Shown here: positions 38,357-48,307 of the stretch, piece after piece | How the letters are laid out: every line of letters begins with the position of its first letter | Position numbering within the stretch: the stretch's first letter is position 1 | Assembly (NCBI GenBank): GCA_039105265.1 | Contig: JAPFFF010000016.1 | Coordinates: 310,001-374,000, forward strand | Reading direction: 5' to 3' | DNA: 64,000 nt | Origin: Tritrichomonas musculus | Taxonomy: Eukaryota > Parabasalia > Tritrichomonadida > Tritrichomonadidae | The notes under the pieces: model-generated | Databases searched by the model: none | Told to the model about the DNA's origin: nothing | What the model saw: the letters and a program-made list of their open reading frames with translations, nothing else | Program-made: the position numbers and the translations under genes

Positions 38357-38899
38357 ATGTCAAAAAAACAGCTTATTCTTAACTTTTCGAGTAATGGGCA
38401 ATTAGAAAATTTAGATCCACATAAACATCCACAATCAGTAATGTTTGTTTGTCTTGGCAATATAATTCGATCCCCTCTTTCAGAAGGACTATTTCGGAAA
38501 ATCATAAATAAGTCTAATGATGCAAAGTGTTTATCGAAAGAGAGAATTCATGTTGATAGTAGCGCTGTCGGAAATTATGATCTAGGGAAACATCCGGTTG
38601 ACTTTTCCCAGCAAATCGCTCTTGAAAACGGATTTGATATATCGAAACATGTTTCAAAATTAATAACAAAAAATGATTTTTATAATTTTGATTTGATTGT
38701 TTCCCTTGATCCCTCTGTTTTTTCTAGGTTACAAAAAATGAAGCCTGCAGATTCAAAAGCTCAAATTATTGAATTAATTCCAAATAAATATGTCCTAAAT
38801 CCATATGGGTTACCAAGGCCCATGTTTGATAAAATGTATAAAGAAATTTCATATGGTATCATCGAACTTGTGAAAAAATTTTTTCCTGATTATTTATAA
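38357..38899 (+). CDS. Low-molecular-weight protein tyrosine phosphatase-like, altered general acid
   Basis: 180 residues with an N-terminal extension of about 27. The P-loop is VCLGNIIRSPLSEG, with nucleophile Cys32 and Arg38 in the C-x5-R motif. The order of elements is that of LMW-PTP: P-loop first, then HVDSSAVGNYDLGKHPVD, DLIVSLDPSVFSRLQ, and a C-terminal loop before the last helix. In the family that loop is (V)-x-DPY with Asp as general acid; here it reads VLNPYGLPRPMF, with Asn148 in place of Asp. The nucleophile remains, so substrate binding and thiophosphate formation are conceivable while leaving-group protonation should be weakened (established mechanism, inference for this protein). 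A pseudo-phosphatase or substrate-trap-like role is possible. Confidence 0.85.
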   Translation: MSKKQLILNFSSNGQLENLDPHKHPQSVMFVCLGNIIRSPLSEGLFRKIINKSNDAKCLSKERIHVDSSAVGNYDLGKHPVDFSQQIALENGFDISKHVSKLITKNDFYNFDLIVSLDPSVFSRLQKMKPADSKAQIIELIPNKYVLNPYGLPRPMFDKMYKEISYGIIELVKKFFPDYL

Positions 38900-39165
38900 A
38901 TTTTCATGAACCTGTCATTAAAATTCCAATTGTGGTGTTATTAACGCTGTTACTAATTGTAAAAAATATTATGTTTGTTTGCTAAAAACTATCAGATCTT
39001 TTGAAAAAAAAATTTATTTTTAACCATTTTTCAATAGAAAACCATAAATTTTGAATAAGAGGATTTTAAAATTTCATTTAAAAATTGAGATACATCGTTT
39101 TTTACATTAAAATAAATAATCTAGATTTGAAAGAAAGCTTTTATTTCAACATAAATGAAATATCT
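38900..39165. other. Short convergent spacer
   Basis: 3' flanks of the phosphatase gene (+) and the Myb gene (-). Nothing else is recognised. Confidence 0.5.
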
Positions 39166-39744
39166 TTAATTTAAAGAAAACAATAAATTTGATGTGAAAT
39201 CCGCAGAAAAGTTAGGTGTTGATGGGTTTGTTTTTGAGTTATTAGGTTTGACAAAAGATGGAAACGGAAGAGTTGATATTGGTGGGAGAAGTATCTTTGT
39301 TGATTCGCAAGGAGACGATGGTGAGGAGAGATCTGAAGATGAGGACGATGGGAAAGGTTGTTTGATACATAATTTATTCTTATTCTCAGTAGATTCTTTC
39401 ATTTTCAGAAGCTTACAGCATCTATTTCTTACGCCAACTGATGTTCTTCCTGGGAATAAAGAAGCCAATGCGCCCCAGTGAGATCCCAATAACTTATAAT
39501 TTTCTACAAGTAGTTGATCTTCGGCTGGAGTCCATTCATTTGTATTTGTCATTGGCGATAAGTAATGCTTCCATCTATCACGGCATTGTCGAGCTGTTCT
39601 GCAGCCCATCCAAGAAGCAACAAGTTGCCAATCATCTGTTCCTGTTTTTGAAACAACTAGCCTTAGAAGGTTGTCTTCCGTCTCTGTAAACTTCAATCTA
39701 TGGTTTTTTTTAGGTTTTCCAGTTGCTGCCTCGCTTTTCTTCAT
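39166..39744 (-). CDS. Small R2R3 Myb-like protein
   Basis: 192 residues. Repeat one lies at about residues 17-65 (LKFTETEDN, TDDWQLVA, RTARQCRDRWKHYL; Phe replaces the first Trp). Repeat two lies at about 68-116 (NEWTPAEDQ, SHWGALA, VRNRCCKLL). The same Phe/W/W plus TARQCRDRW pattern occurs in the Myb at 21,046, so these two are likely paralogues. The tail is Ser/Pro-rich with PFPSSSSSDLSSPSSP and ends FTSNLLFSLN. A nuclear DNA-binding regulator by family; the targets are unknown. Confidence 0.9.
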   Translation of the reverse strand: MKKSEAATGKPKKNHRLKFTETEDNLLRLVVSKTGTDDWQLVASWMGCRTARQCRDRWKHYLSPMTNTNEWTPAEDQLLVENYKLLGSHWGALASLFPGRTSVGVRNRCCKLLKMKESTENKNKLCIKQPFPSSSSSDLSSPSSPCESTKILLPPISTLPFPSFVKPNNSKTNPSTPNFSADFTSNLLFSLN

Positions 39745-40444
39745 TAAGTAATAATAATGTTTTGATTTAAATTTTCAATATCAATCAATTTTTGAATTTT
39801 GATAGGGAAATATGATTCATATTCACGTCAATCGGATTTTCACTCAGAAAAAATTCAGTTATTATTCAATTAGTATTCAAATATGAATGATGATATAAAA
39901 TTGAATCATAATCAATAACCTAAATTAAAAAAAAAAAAATGTTGTATTTGATTAAAATATACTATTTATGGTCAAAAATATTTTTATTTTTTTGAATATA
40001 TTTCAAAGAATATATTTTGATTGCCGTGGACGATAAAACGTCCAAATATTTGTTGATTATTTCAATTTTGAAAAGAATTTTGAACTGAAATAATCGTTTT
40101 TAACTCAAAATATTCCATTAAAAACGTTAAATAATTAATTTATTGGTTTTTATGTTTTTTAGATAATTTTTTGCAACCTTTTCAGATTAGATGTTTCATT
40201 TATTCTTAAATATAGTTTTTTGATCGTTTGCTAAAAATCTCTTTTTAAAAAATGCAAATTTTAGATAATTGTAACAAAAACACTTTTTGAATTGATATAT
40301 GATCATACAAAAATGCAGTTTGTTTACATTTTTGCTGAAAGATTTTATGTTTAAAATACATTATTAATTAATGCAAATATAAAAAGTTATATATATATAT
40401 AAATTAGTCTTTTACTAAAGGAAATTGAGAAATGAAAGGTATAA
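39745..40444. other. AT-rich flank left of the P-like transposon
   Basis: No gene. A CGTGGACGATAAAACGTCC stretch near 40,025 is slightly palindromic (GGACG...CGTCC). Otherwise A/T-rich, and it ends at the target-site duplication. Confidence 0.5.
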
Positions 40445-42877
40445 AGTTAATCAAAGGTCATGACACGGTCAAACTTTTTGAATACTTCGACATGGCCTTT
40501 CAAAAAGTGGATAAAAAAATACAATTATCTTAAAAAATTTATAAAAATAATCTACAAATTTATGAAAAAGTAAAAATATAGTGATTAATTAAAAAAAATA
40601 TTAGAAATTAAAACATAAAATTAAAATTTTGCCTTTTTCCAAAAGGCCTATAAAAATGAATCATTTCAATCCAATTTATAATAATGCAATTATATAATAT
40701 GTACAATAAATAAAATAGATTTCGAAAAATAATATTCACATATATAATTGAAAAAATATTAGAGAATAAATGATATATAGCTCTTTTTATGAGGTCTGAA
40801 TTTGTATAAAATTTTTTATAACTTTTTCAATAGTTTATATCTCAAAAATTATAAAGATGAAAGAATATCGAGTTTTAGATGAAATGAATATACTTGCGCA
40901 AATACTTCCAAAGCAACGTAATTACTCGTTAATGTTATATACATTTGCTTTTGGATTGCTTTCAATTAGTTCTTCTGCATACAATTATGTGCAATCAGAA
41001 CTTCCATTGCCAGACATTAGATCTGTTTATCGTCATCAAAGTGAATTAATGGTTATTAAACCATTTATGTTAACAAATTTAACTTTTTTACCAGAAATTT
41101 TGAAAGAATATAAAGATATAATAAAAAATAAATCTAATCAACAAGAGTCATTTATACTTGCAGTAGATGCAATGTCATCAACGCCTTTTGCAAACATAAG
41201 AAAAAATTTATCAGTTACTGGTTTAACCTCAGATGACATCAATGCTGATGAATCTTTCTTAATCGAGTATTCTATTCAAAAATTTGAAAACTATATACAG
41301 AAAATATCAGATAAAATAGTAAATTCGTTATTCGTTTATTCATTACATCCACTCAACCATAAATTACCGACATTTTTTTTATACATATTACCATCAAATT
41401 CGGGGAAAGCTAACAATTTTACTACAAGTATATTAACAAACATTACAGAAATATGCAAAAAAAATGATGTGGATATAATTGGGATTGCTAGTGATGGAGA
41501 TACAGCGATGGAAAAATTTCATAAAAAAAATATTGAACTTTTTGAATCGAATAAATTCAAATCAAATAAAAATTTATTATATTTTTCAGATATATTACAT
41601 ATTTTGAAAAGGGGACGATACACTTTTGTTAAGCAAATTTATTCAAAAAATGATTATATAAATAAAATAGATCTTTTAAAAGAATTGTTCAATTTGCCTC
41701 ATGAGATTTTCAAAAATGAATCTTATACAAAGATGCACGATTCTCTTGCTGTAAGATTATTTTCAATTAGTAACTTACTAATTTCATATAATAATTATTT
41801 ATTTGATGAAACTATTTTTATATTTCCATTTTGCCTATTAGAATGTTCGGTCCACAATACGAATTTAAATATTTCAGAAAGATTTTTCGTTTTAGAACTT
41901 TTAAAGTATTATTGCATCAAAATTAAGAAAAACAACACAATACTCAATTCATTTAAATATCAAATTAAATGCAACATAATACAGGATATATTATCTACTG
42001 TTTACTCTTTTATATTTTTATTTAAAAATACAAATTCGATAATTGACTCAAACAGGTGCTCAACATCACCTCTAGAGCATAATTTTGGAATTGCAAGGAT
42101 AGGATGCAAAGACAAAAATCGAATGGATAGTTTAATTAAAAAATTTTCTCATTTGAATGTACGCCGAATTGATAAATTTAATTTTACGAAGAAAATTATG
42201 AGACATAGAATAAATAATTTCGGAATTGAAATTGATACAACAAATAAAAATGTTGATTATGAAAAAATTCAAAAAATATCTGAAAATTTGATATCAAATA
42301 TTTTTGATGATTTAAAAACGAAAAATATTTCAAAAAATATTCATGATTTATTTGGTTTCTTTTCAAAAATTAATATAGAAATGCCAAAAGATTCAGATTT
42401 TATATGCAAGAGTTCAGATGCATATGTTAATCCATCAACTGTCTTAAGTATCCAGAGTAGATTCAAAAAAACGATGACGAAAAAATGCGCATGGTCGCCA
42501 AAAGAAGTAAACTTATTGATAAATTTGATAAAGGATATTGGTGGAAATTGTACTATTTTGTCGACTTATCTTGAAAAAAGATCGATAAATGCAATTTATA
42601 GAAAAGCAACAAGTCTGTATAAAAAGAATAAAATCCAGCGCAAACCATTCCTGAAGTAAAAATGCGTGAAGAAAAATGAATCAAGCTAAACTAGTGTCAC
42701 AATAACTTTTTAAACAAAAGTTTTTAAAATAATTTTTTTTTTATCAATTTTTTTGATCGTTTTTTATTTTTATTCAATATGCTTTTGTAAAAAAAAAAAA
42801 AAAATTATCAATTTTTTTTCAGAAATTTTGAATTACAACGATCAGATTTTGAAAGGTGTCATGACCTTTAGTTAATC
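40445..42877 (+). mobile_element. Complete P-like DNA transposon with 14-bp TIRs and 8-bp target-site duplication
   Basis: The left TIR AAAGGTCATGACAC is at 40453-40466 and its exact inverse is at 42856-42869. Both are flanked directly by AGTTAATC (40445-40452 and 42870-42877), an 8-bp target-site duplication. The element is 2417 bp and contains one transposase-like gene. The perfect TIRs and duplication suggest recent insertion. An 8-bp duplication is usual for P and hAT elements (established); the protein looks P-like. Confidence 0.85.
40857..42659 (+). CDS. P-like transposase with C-terminal SANT/Myb-like domain
   Basis: 600 residues, uninterrupted, inside the TIRs. Core motifs have RNase H-transposase spacing: VDAMSS (Asp104), IIGIASDGDTAM (Asp213/Asp215), FSDILHILKRGR (Asp245-x2-His248, like the DxxHLLK motif of P/THAP9) and STSPLEHNFGIAR (Glu407, like the S-x-D-P-L-E-x-x-F-G-x-(I/V)-R motif of P/THAP9). 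No N-terminal THAP finger is visible. Instead residues about 543-592 look like a SANT/Myb helix-turn-helix (WSPKEVNLLINLIKDIGGN, ending RSINAIYRKATSLY) that may bind the TIRs. Being intact and bounded by perfect ends, it may still be active. The superfamily call rests on motif pattern and the 8-bp target duplication. Confidence 0.7.
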   Translation: MKEYRVLDEMNILAQILPKQRNYSLMLYTFAFGLLSISSSAYNYVQSELPLPDIRSVYRHQSELMVIKPFMLTNLTFLPEILKEYKDIIKNKSNQQESFILAVDAMSSTPFANIRKNLSVTGLTSDDINADESFLIEYSIQKFENYIQKISDKIVNSLFVYSLHPLNHKLPTFFLYILPSNSGKANNFTTSILTNITEICKKNDVDIIGIASDGDTAMEKFHKKNIELFESNKFKSNKNLLYFSDILHILKRGRYTFVKQIYSKNDYINKIDLLKELFNLPHEIFKNESYTKMHDSLAVRLFSISNLLISYNNYLFDETIFIFPFCLLECSVHNTNLNISERFFVLELLKYYCIKIKKNNTILNSFKYQIKCNIIQDILSTVYSFIFLFKNTNSIIDSNRCSTSPLEHNFGIARIGCKDKNRMDSLIKKFSHLNVRRIDKFNFTKKIMRHRINNFGIEIDTTNKNVDYEKIQKISENLISNIFDDLKTKNISKNIHDLFGFFSKINIEMPKDSDFICKSSDAYVNPSTVLSIQSRFKKTMTKKCAWSPKEVNLLINLIKDIGGNCTILSTYLEKRSINAIYRKATSLYKKNKIQRKPFLK

Positions 42878-43239
42878 AAATACTGAATATTTTACATTTC
42901 TTTTTTTAACAAAAAGTTGAAGATTTTAACTTTTTGATGAAATTTTTCAAATTTTGATAAACATTTGATATAATGAAATTTGCAAATATCTCATAATATA
43001 AAAATTAAATAACTGTAAATTATTTGATAAAATGATTGATGCTTTAATTAATTAATTTTTAATTTGGTAATTAAATATTTTTTCTTAATTTTATCAAAAA
43101 AGAATCAGATTTACATAGTAAAGGGAAAAATGATACTGAACTATAGTGGGGGACAACGACGATAGAAAAAAATTGAATTAAATCATCGACCAAATGTGAA
43201 TTTATTTTATTTTACCAATGAGAAAATCTTTGATGGCTT
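42878..43239. other. Spacer between the P-like element and the decayed mariner
   Basis: AT-rich, with no gene. It includes the 5' flank of the mariner relic. GGGGGACAACGACGATAG near 43,147 is one of few GC-richer spots and may be a mariner end, not proven. Confidence 0.4.
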
Positions 43240-44130
43240 TTGATGTTGCAGAAAGATATGATTAGAAAATTCAAAGAACTGTTTCATTTATCAATAACTC
43301 AAGCCAGTCAAAAGTTGGGTGTTTGTTATCAAACAGTTGCCAATTCAAATTATAATTTATCACCAAACAAATATGAAGTAAGAAAAAAACTTAAAGAATA
43401 TCACCGATTTTTTATTCATTTCAAGAACCATTTTGATCCTCAAGTTTAAGGTGAAAAATTAGTAAAAAAGATTTATGATGAAGTGAGAACCAAGTCTCAT
43501 CAAGAACAATAAACCGAGCACAGAATAAGGTCAAGCTCCAGTATAGGCCTCCAATTTGGAGTGTTTTTATATCACCAGAAGCAGCTACTAAACGTAAAAA
43601 TGGACAGAATTCATTTGACATATGAAACTCATTTTATTAATCTCGGGTTTACTAATAAATCTTGGTTCCAACTCGATCGAAATCGCCGCTGGTTTAACAA
43701 GCAAAACCTACAGATGGAATGTTCTCCAAGTCAAAGGCCCACCTAAAAAATTATTGATTTGTGGAGCTTATTCGTTGGGATTATAAAAGTGAACTTATTA
43801 TTATCAACAAGTCTGCGAATACTGAGCATTATATTGATAAAATAATACTTGATCAGCCCAGATCTGTGCTAGAGAGCTGGAAACTGAGTTTTCCCGGCAA
43901 GTCAATGCCAAGGCTCACGGAACAGCAGAAAACATAGCTGTACTAAATGAGCTCGGTAGCACATTATTGAAAGACTGGCCTCTTTATAGCCCAGGCTATA
44001 ATGTTTGTCAGAGTTGAGCAAAGGTCACCAAAAGATTTAGATTAATTAAAAAGCATTTTGATAGTAGTTTGGAATGACATTATATGGACAACAATTAACG
44101 GTTTTGAGTCGTCAATGAAAGATTGTCTTA
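43240..44130 (+). pseudogene. Decayed Tc1/mariner-family transposase
   Basis: The pieces follow mariner order but lie in different frames with stops. First comes a helix-turn-helix start (FKELFHLSITQASQKLGVCYQTVAN). Then near 43,640-43,730 comes a block with SWFQLDRNRRWFNKQN, followed by TYRWNVLQVKGPP and LLICGAYS. Near 43,900-44,010 there is QVNAKAHGTAENIAVLNELG and DWPLYSPGYN. In active mariners these last two read Q-D-N-A-x-x-H and W-P-x-Y-S-P-D-L-N, so both Asp positions are changed (Val and Gly). There are several frameshifts. Inactive, older than the flanking MULE and P-like elements. Confidence 0.7.
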
Positions 44131-44201
44131 TTGCAGCTTATAATTCTCCTGACAAAACAATTTGTTTATGGAATTTTAATGCGTTTTTGTTAATTGCCAA
44201 A

Positions 44202-46459
44202 TTGTTTTTGATAGATCTTTTTTTCCGCACTTTTTCCAAAATTTTAATTCAAAAAAATTAAATGAAAATTTACGGTTGTGGCTGGTCTTAATTTTATCCA
44301 CTCTTTATCATAAATGATAGAAGACGAAGAAATTCATATTCAATTTACAACGCTTTTTTATCGACTTGATTTAATTAATGACCAAAGATACCCTCAAACA
44401 TTTCCTATTTATCCAACTCAAAATGGAATGTGGACATATACAATTTTATCTTTATTTTTAAATGAAATACATAATTATTGTACTAAAGAACACTCAATTT
44501 CTATCAAACCTAATGGAGATAAAACATTTCGCTTCCAATCAGACTCAAATCCAGATTATTATATAATAGTCAACATTTCGAACTGTATAATCGTTAAAAT
44601 ATCAACAACACAATTAAAAGAAGCTTGGTTAAGAGAAGATCAAACATTTTTAAGCTATTGTGGTTCCAGATATAATGCATATTTGAAATATCCAAGAGTT
44701 CAAAGACATGTTCGTTATATTTATACTCTTCCGATTTTTTTAAACAGCTCAAAAACTTTGTTGTATAAAACTTCATTATTATTTATTGGTAAATATGAGT
44801 TTTCAAAAATATTCAATTTTTTCGCTAAAAAAATATGTAGGTTTGGTCTTACGTTTAATGACGATACAGAAATGCTATTCAAATATTTTGAAAACTTTTT
44901 ATTATATGACCAAAAAAAGATTCAATCTTTTGAAGACCTAAATTCAATTGGAATGAAAGGTTATTTAAAACTATTTTTAACTCCAAAAGTTGTTCAGTCT
45001 AAGTTACCTACTTATATTATTGATGAAAATGAATACTACATAACTGGGGGTGTTTTTATATTTCCACAAGCAATGTCACTTTTATATTCAAATGATAATA
45101 TAACAATAAATGGTTACATTTTAGATACAACCTGGAAAGTTATATCTAAATATGTAACTTCAATTTTGATGGCAAGCATTTCTAATTCAAGCCTCCCAAT
45201 TGCTTTCGCCTTTGGAAAAGGTGAAAATATTGACCTTTACAGTAAACTTTTAAATACAACTAGTGAAAAACTCAATCTGAATTTTGAAGGAAAAGTTCTA
45301 GAGTCAGACCAGGGGAAATCTCTTCTTTCAATATGCAAAACCTTTAAAATGGTACATTTATCTTGCTTGCGGCATTTTATTGTTAGTATAAAGAAAATGG
45401 ACTATTCATTTGAAGCCATTACACTTATAAAATGCACTAGCCAACAAGATCTTGAAAGTGCAATGTCACTTTTTTCAAATAAATTCAAAAAGTTCTGCAC
45501 TGAAAATTCAGGAGAACTGAAAAAAATTAACAAAGTTTTGAAAAAAATTGGTTTATTGTACATTAATGACCAAATTATTATTCAAAACCAAAGTAGATGG
45601 GACGAAGTTTCCATGCTCCAAAGACGACTTTACAAAATGCCCTCAACGACCAATACATTAGAATCCACACACGGGCAAATTAATAGAAAAACTCCCAGAA
45701 GAAATACATTTTATAGTTCACTATTCAGAACTTTTCTATGTTTGAATTCAAAATTTGAGAGCATAAACAAAAAGTTATGCCATGATTATAATTACACCAG
45801 AATTAAGACACTTAGGCAAAAACAGTCATTGAATAACGAAGAAATGATTAATCAATGTTTATTCTATCAAACTACAAAAGATAATTGTTCATGTGGACAA
45901 AATAAACTTGAAAGTGAACTCTTCAATATTGACATCCCTTGTATACATAGACTGTTCAATGGAGCTTCTTTCAAAGACCTTCCTCAATTAAGTTTAAACC
46001 TTGAATATCAATTCAATGAACTCTTAATTGACCATGAATTTGTTTCTGAGGATGAAATACAAAAAACGAGTTTTGACGATAAAACATATGCAATCCGAAC
46101 AATTAAACAATTCAGTGGTTTCAAAGATGACAAGAAAATTTCAGAATATGTAAATATGTATTACAATCAAGAAGCTGATGGATTCTACATAAATAACATG
46201 GAAGTTCAATTAATTCAATTGATAGAAGAAGGCATCTTCTATTTTAAACAATTAAAGGAATCAATTGATATTGAAAAAGTCGATGAATAAACTTTTTATA
46301 TTGAATTTTTATATTTTTTTTTTTTTTTTAATAAAATTCTTCTCTGAAAATTGAATTAAAATTTTGGAAAAAGTGCGGGGAAAAAACGTATATTTTCATT
46401 TAATTTTTTTGAATTAAAATTTTGGAAAAAGTGCGGAAAAAAAAATCTATCTTGTTTTT
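44202..46459 (+). mobile_element. Complete MULE transposon with 65-bp TIRs and 8-bp target-site duplication
   Basis: The left TIR is 44210..44274 and the right TIR is 46387..46451 (inverted), differing at 2 of 65 positions by my reading. Both begin GATAGAT, and share CCGCACTTTTTCCAAAATTT. The flanks TTGTTTTT at 44202-44209 and 46452-46459 form an 8-bp direct repeat. The element spans 2242 bp and encodes one full-length transposase. A partial second TIR copy (GAATTAAAATTTTGGAAAAA and following GTGCGG) lies internally at 46353-46378, 58 bp before the same sequence in the right TIR. Confidence 0.9.
44314..46290 (+). CDS. MULE-family transposase, intact
   Basis: 658 residues. DDE triad candidates are Asp271 (ILDTTWK), Asp332 (VLESDQGKS) and Glu450 (NTLESTHGQINRK), followed by LSCLRHFIVS between the second and third. 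A SWIM-like zinc motif Cys525-x-Cys527-x15-Cys543-x-His545 lies near the C-terminus (NCSCGQ ... IPCIH). This is the MULE domain order. The ATG lies 40 bp inside the left TIR, and the stop is TAA with 96 bp to the right TIR. No frame break, so it is potentially functional. It is not closely similar to the decayed MULE at 0.9-2.2 kb (different spacing of the zinc motif), so a separate lineage. Confidence 0.88.
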   Translation: MIEDEEIHIQFTTLFYRLDLINDQRYPQTFPIYPTQNGMWTYTILSLFLNEIHNYCTKEHSISIKPNGDKTFRFQSDSNPDYYIIVNISNCIIVKISTTQLKEAWLREDQTFLSYCGSRYNAYLKYPRVQRHVRYIYTLPIFLNSSKTLLYKTSLLFIGKYEFSKIFNFFAKKICRFGLTFNDDTEMLFKYFENFLLYDQKKIQSFEDLNSIGMKGYLKLFLTPKVVQSKLPTYIIDENEYYITGGVFIFPQAMSLLYSNDNITINGYILDTTWKVISKYVTSILMASISNSSLPIAFAFGKGENIDLYSKLLNTTSEKLNLNFEGKVLESDQGKSLLSICKTFKMVHLSCLRHFIVSIKKMDYSFEAITLIKCTSQQDLESAMSLFSNKFKKFCTENSGELKKINKVLKKIGLLYINDQIIIQNQSRWDEVSMLQRRLYKMPSTTNTLESTHGQINRKTPRRNTFYSSLFRTFLCLNSKFESINKKLCHDYNYTRIKTLRQKQSLNNEEMINQCLFYQTTKDNCSCGQNKLESELFNIDIPCIHRLFNGASFKDLPQLSLNLEYQFNELLIDHEFVSEDEIQKTSFDDKTYAIRTIKQFSGFKDDKKISEYVNMYYNQEADGFYINNMEVQLIQLIEEGIFYFKQLKESIDIEKVDE

Positions 46460-47057
46460 TTTTGATTCTTTTAAAGCTGTTTCGTCATTTAAAATTATTG
46501 TATCTATACTTTCATTAACTTTTTTATAATTAATCTTAGTATATTTTGAATCTTTTTTCTCATTCTCTGAAGGTCCTTACAAACAACCAAATAAAATATA
46601 GTTATATTGTTAGTTACTATCATAACATTATTATTAACACATTGATTAAAGAATATTTGATATTTATATAAATAACAAATAGTTGAAAAAATGAGTTTGA
46701 GTTAAAAAAGTGATTATCATAATATGGAATCATTGCAAAGAAATATATGAAGAGACTGTGATTTGTCGACACAAAAGAATAGAGATTTAAGCTTTAATAA
46801 AAAAATTTTTGTAGGAAAAGTCAATATAATGTTTTCTGGTTTTCAAAAAACTCTTTTGTCAATATAAAAATTCTGGATGAATCAAATTATGAAAGTTTTA
46901 TTCCTCAAAACAAATTGAGAATAAGTTGTGTTTGCCACACATCTCAATTTATGCAGAAAGATTTGGTAAATAAAGATAAAATCTACAAATATCGGTTAGA
47001 TATAATGAACTTTACTTTCTTCATTCAATCTCAAAGGTTGAACTCTGCTTAAATTTT

Positions 47058-47093
<36 letters not shown>

Positions 47094-47543
47094 ACATAAT
47101 CAATTATTCAAATAGAATATCAATTATTCTAGTATTGTGGCCATATTAATGAACTTTAACAGCTCCTCTTTTGTTATCTATATTACAAAGAACTTAATAT
47201 GGTGAGCAAGCCAAATGTTGAATATATTTTTGATATTTTTCCATGTTCACAAATTTTCTTAATTAATAGTACCTTGGGAATTCTCGACATTGCCAATTGG
47301 GATTGGGAAACAATAATACCAAAATAATGAGATCAATTTCAATATCTCAAACAAAGAACGATGATTAAAATCATTGAACTATATAGGTTGCTACAAATCT
47401 CAACAAGAACTTTCTATGAATTTTATCCGGTAAAAGTAAATTCTGGAAGCTTAAATGCCATATTTTGATGCCTACAAAATTTACGATGGAATTAAAGATT
47501 CAATTGCAGTATTGTTTACAAGTCTTTATGTTCCCCAATAATT
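46460..47543. other. Decayed region with 29-nt poly-T run
   Basis: A T run occupies 47060-47088. Plus-strand open stretches of about 65 codons near 46,846-47,052 (containing KLRISCVCHTSQFM) and about 45 codons near 47,200-47,327 (LGILDIANWDWETI) read like real protein remnants but match no family I know. Confidence 0.45.
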
Positions 47544-48307
47544 TTGCTTCTCCTTCATCTATCATTATATGTAGGCGATCTCAAAACGATCGAAGTTTTT
47601 GAACTTCATCCAGAAGACTATCGCTCCCCACCACCTCCTCCTCCAATGAGGATTTCTAGGAAAACTCCAAGACGACCAATCCCGCCTCCACCAGCACCGC
47701 GATCTCAAAACGATCGAAAGAATCAAGAAAAACCCCAACGAAGAAGAATTTTTGTAGGGATTATGTCCCGTCCTATCAAGATTTGCCTGAAGTTCCACCG
47801 CAAGGTCCAAAAGACTTTTCAACTTTTATAAAATTTGCGGCCCTTGATGAAGCTCGAGAACTAGCTTCGAATTCAGGAAGTTCCAACGATGGTAGCTATT
47901 TACTGATTCCTGTTAAATTTATCGGGAGAATAAGGAATGATCCCCATCTAAAGCCGATTTGCGGCTATTTTCTCAAAAAATAATCAGTAAATATTTTAAT
48001 TCCTAAAACAATTTCATTTTTATTTTTAATGGGTCGTAAAACTACACGTCCTTATCGCAGAAAGCCTGTAAAAACAGTCACATATTCTAATGAGACTACA
48101 ATTATACAACAATTGGTTAACGTTCCAGCAAATGGAGCACCACAACAAACTAATTGTATTACTATCCCTGACACAAACCATTTTTGGAAAAATCATTCAT
48201 AGAGCGGATTGAAAATAATTCAAATTTTTTAAATATGTTTGAAGCAATGATGATAAAAGAATTAGAAAAGTTAGGTTTTTTATTAGAAGCTTTATTGCTC
48301 TCCTAAG
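47544..48307 (+). other. Pro-rich and Arg-rich short frames; possible virus-like fossil
   Basis: A stretch around 47,600-47,760 encodes SPPPPPPMRISRKTPRRPIPPPP and basic repeats. A 57-codon frame at 48029..48202 begins MGRKTTRPYRRKPVKTVTYS, an Arg/Lys-rich N-terminus like that of many small-virus capsid proteins. This is compositional evidence only. If viral, it is a broken, short fossil of unknown age. A 20-bp sequence (GCGATCTCAAAACGATCGAA) occurs at 47575-47594 and again at 47699-47718. Confidence 0.25.

Noticed and set aside
2207-42659. TAAA at stop codons as the trichomonad poly(A) signal
   Set aside because: Many genes here do end TAAA, consistent with T. vaginalis, but in DNA this AT-rich the motif is expected often by chance, so I make no individual calls.
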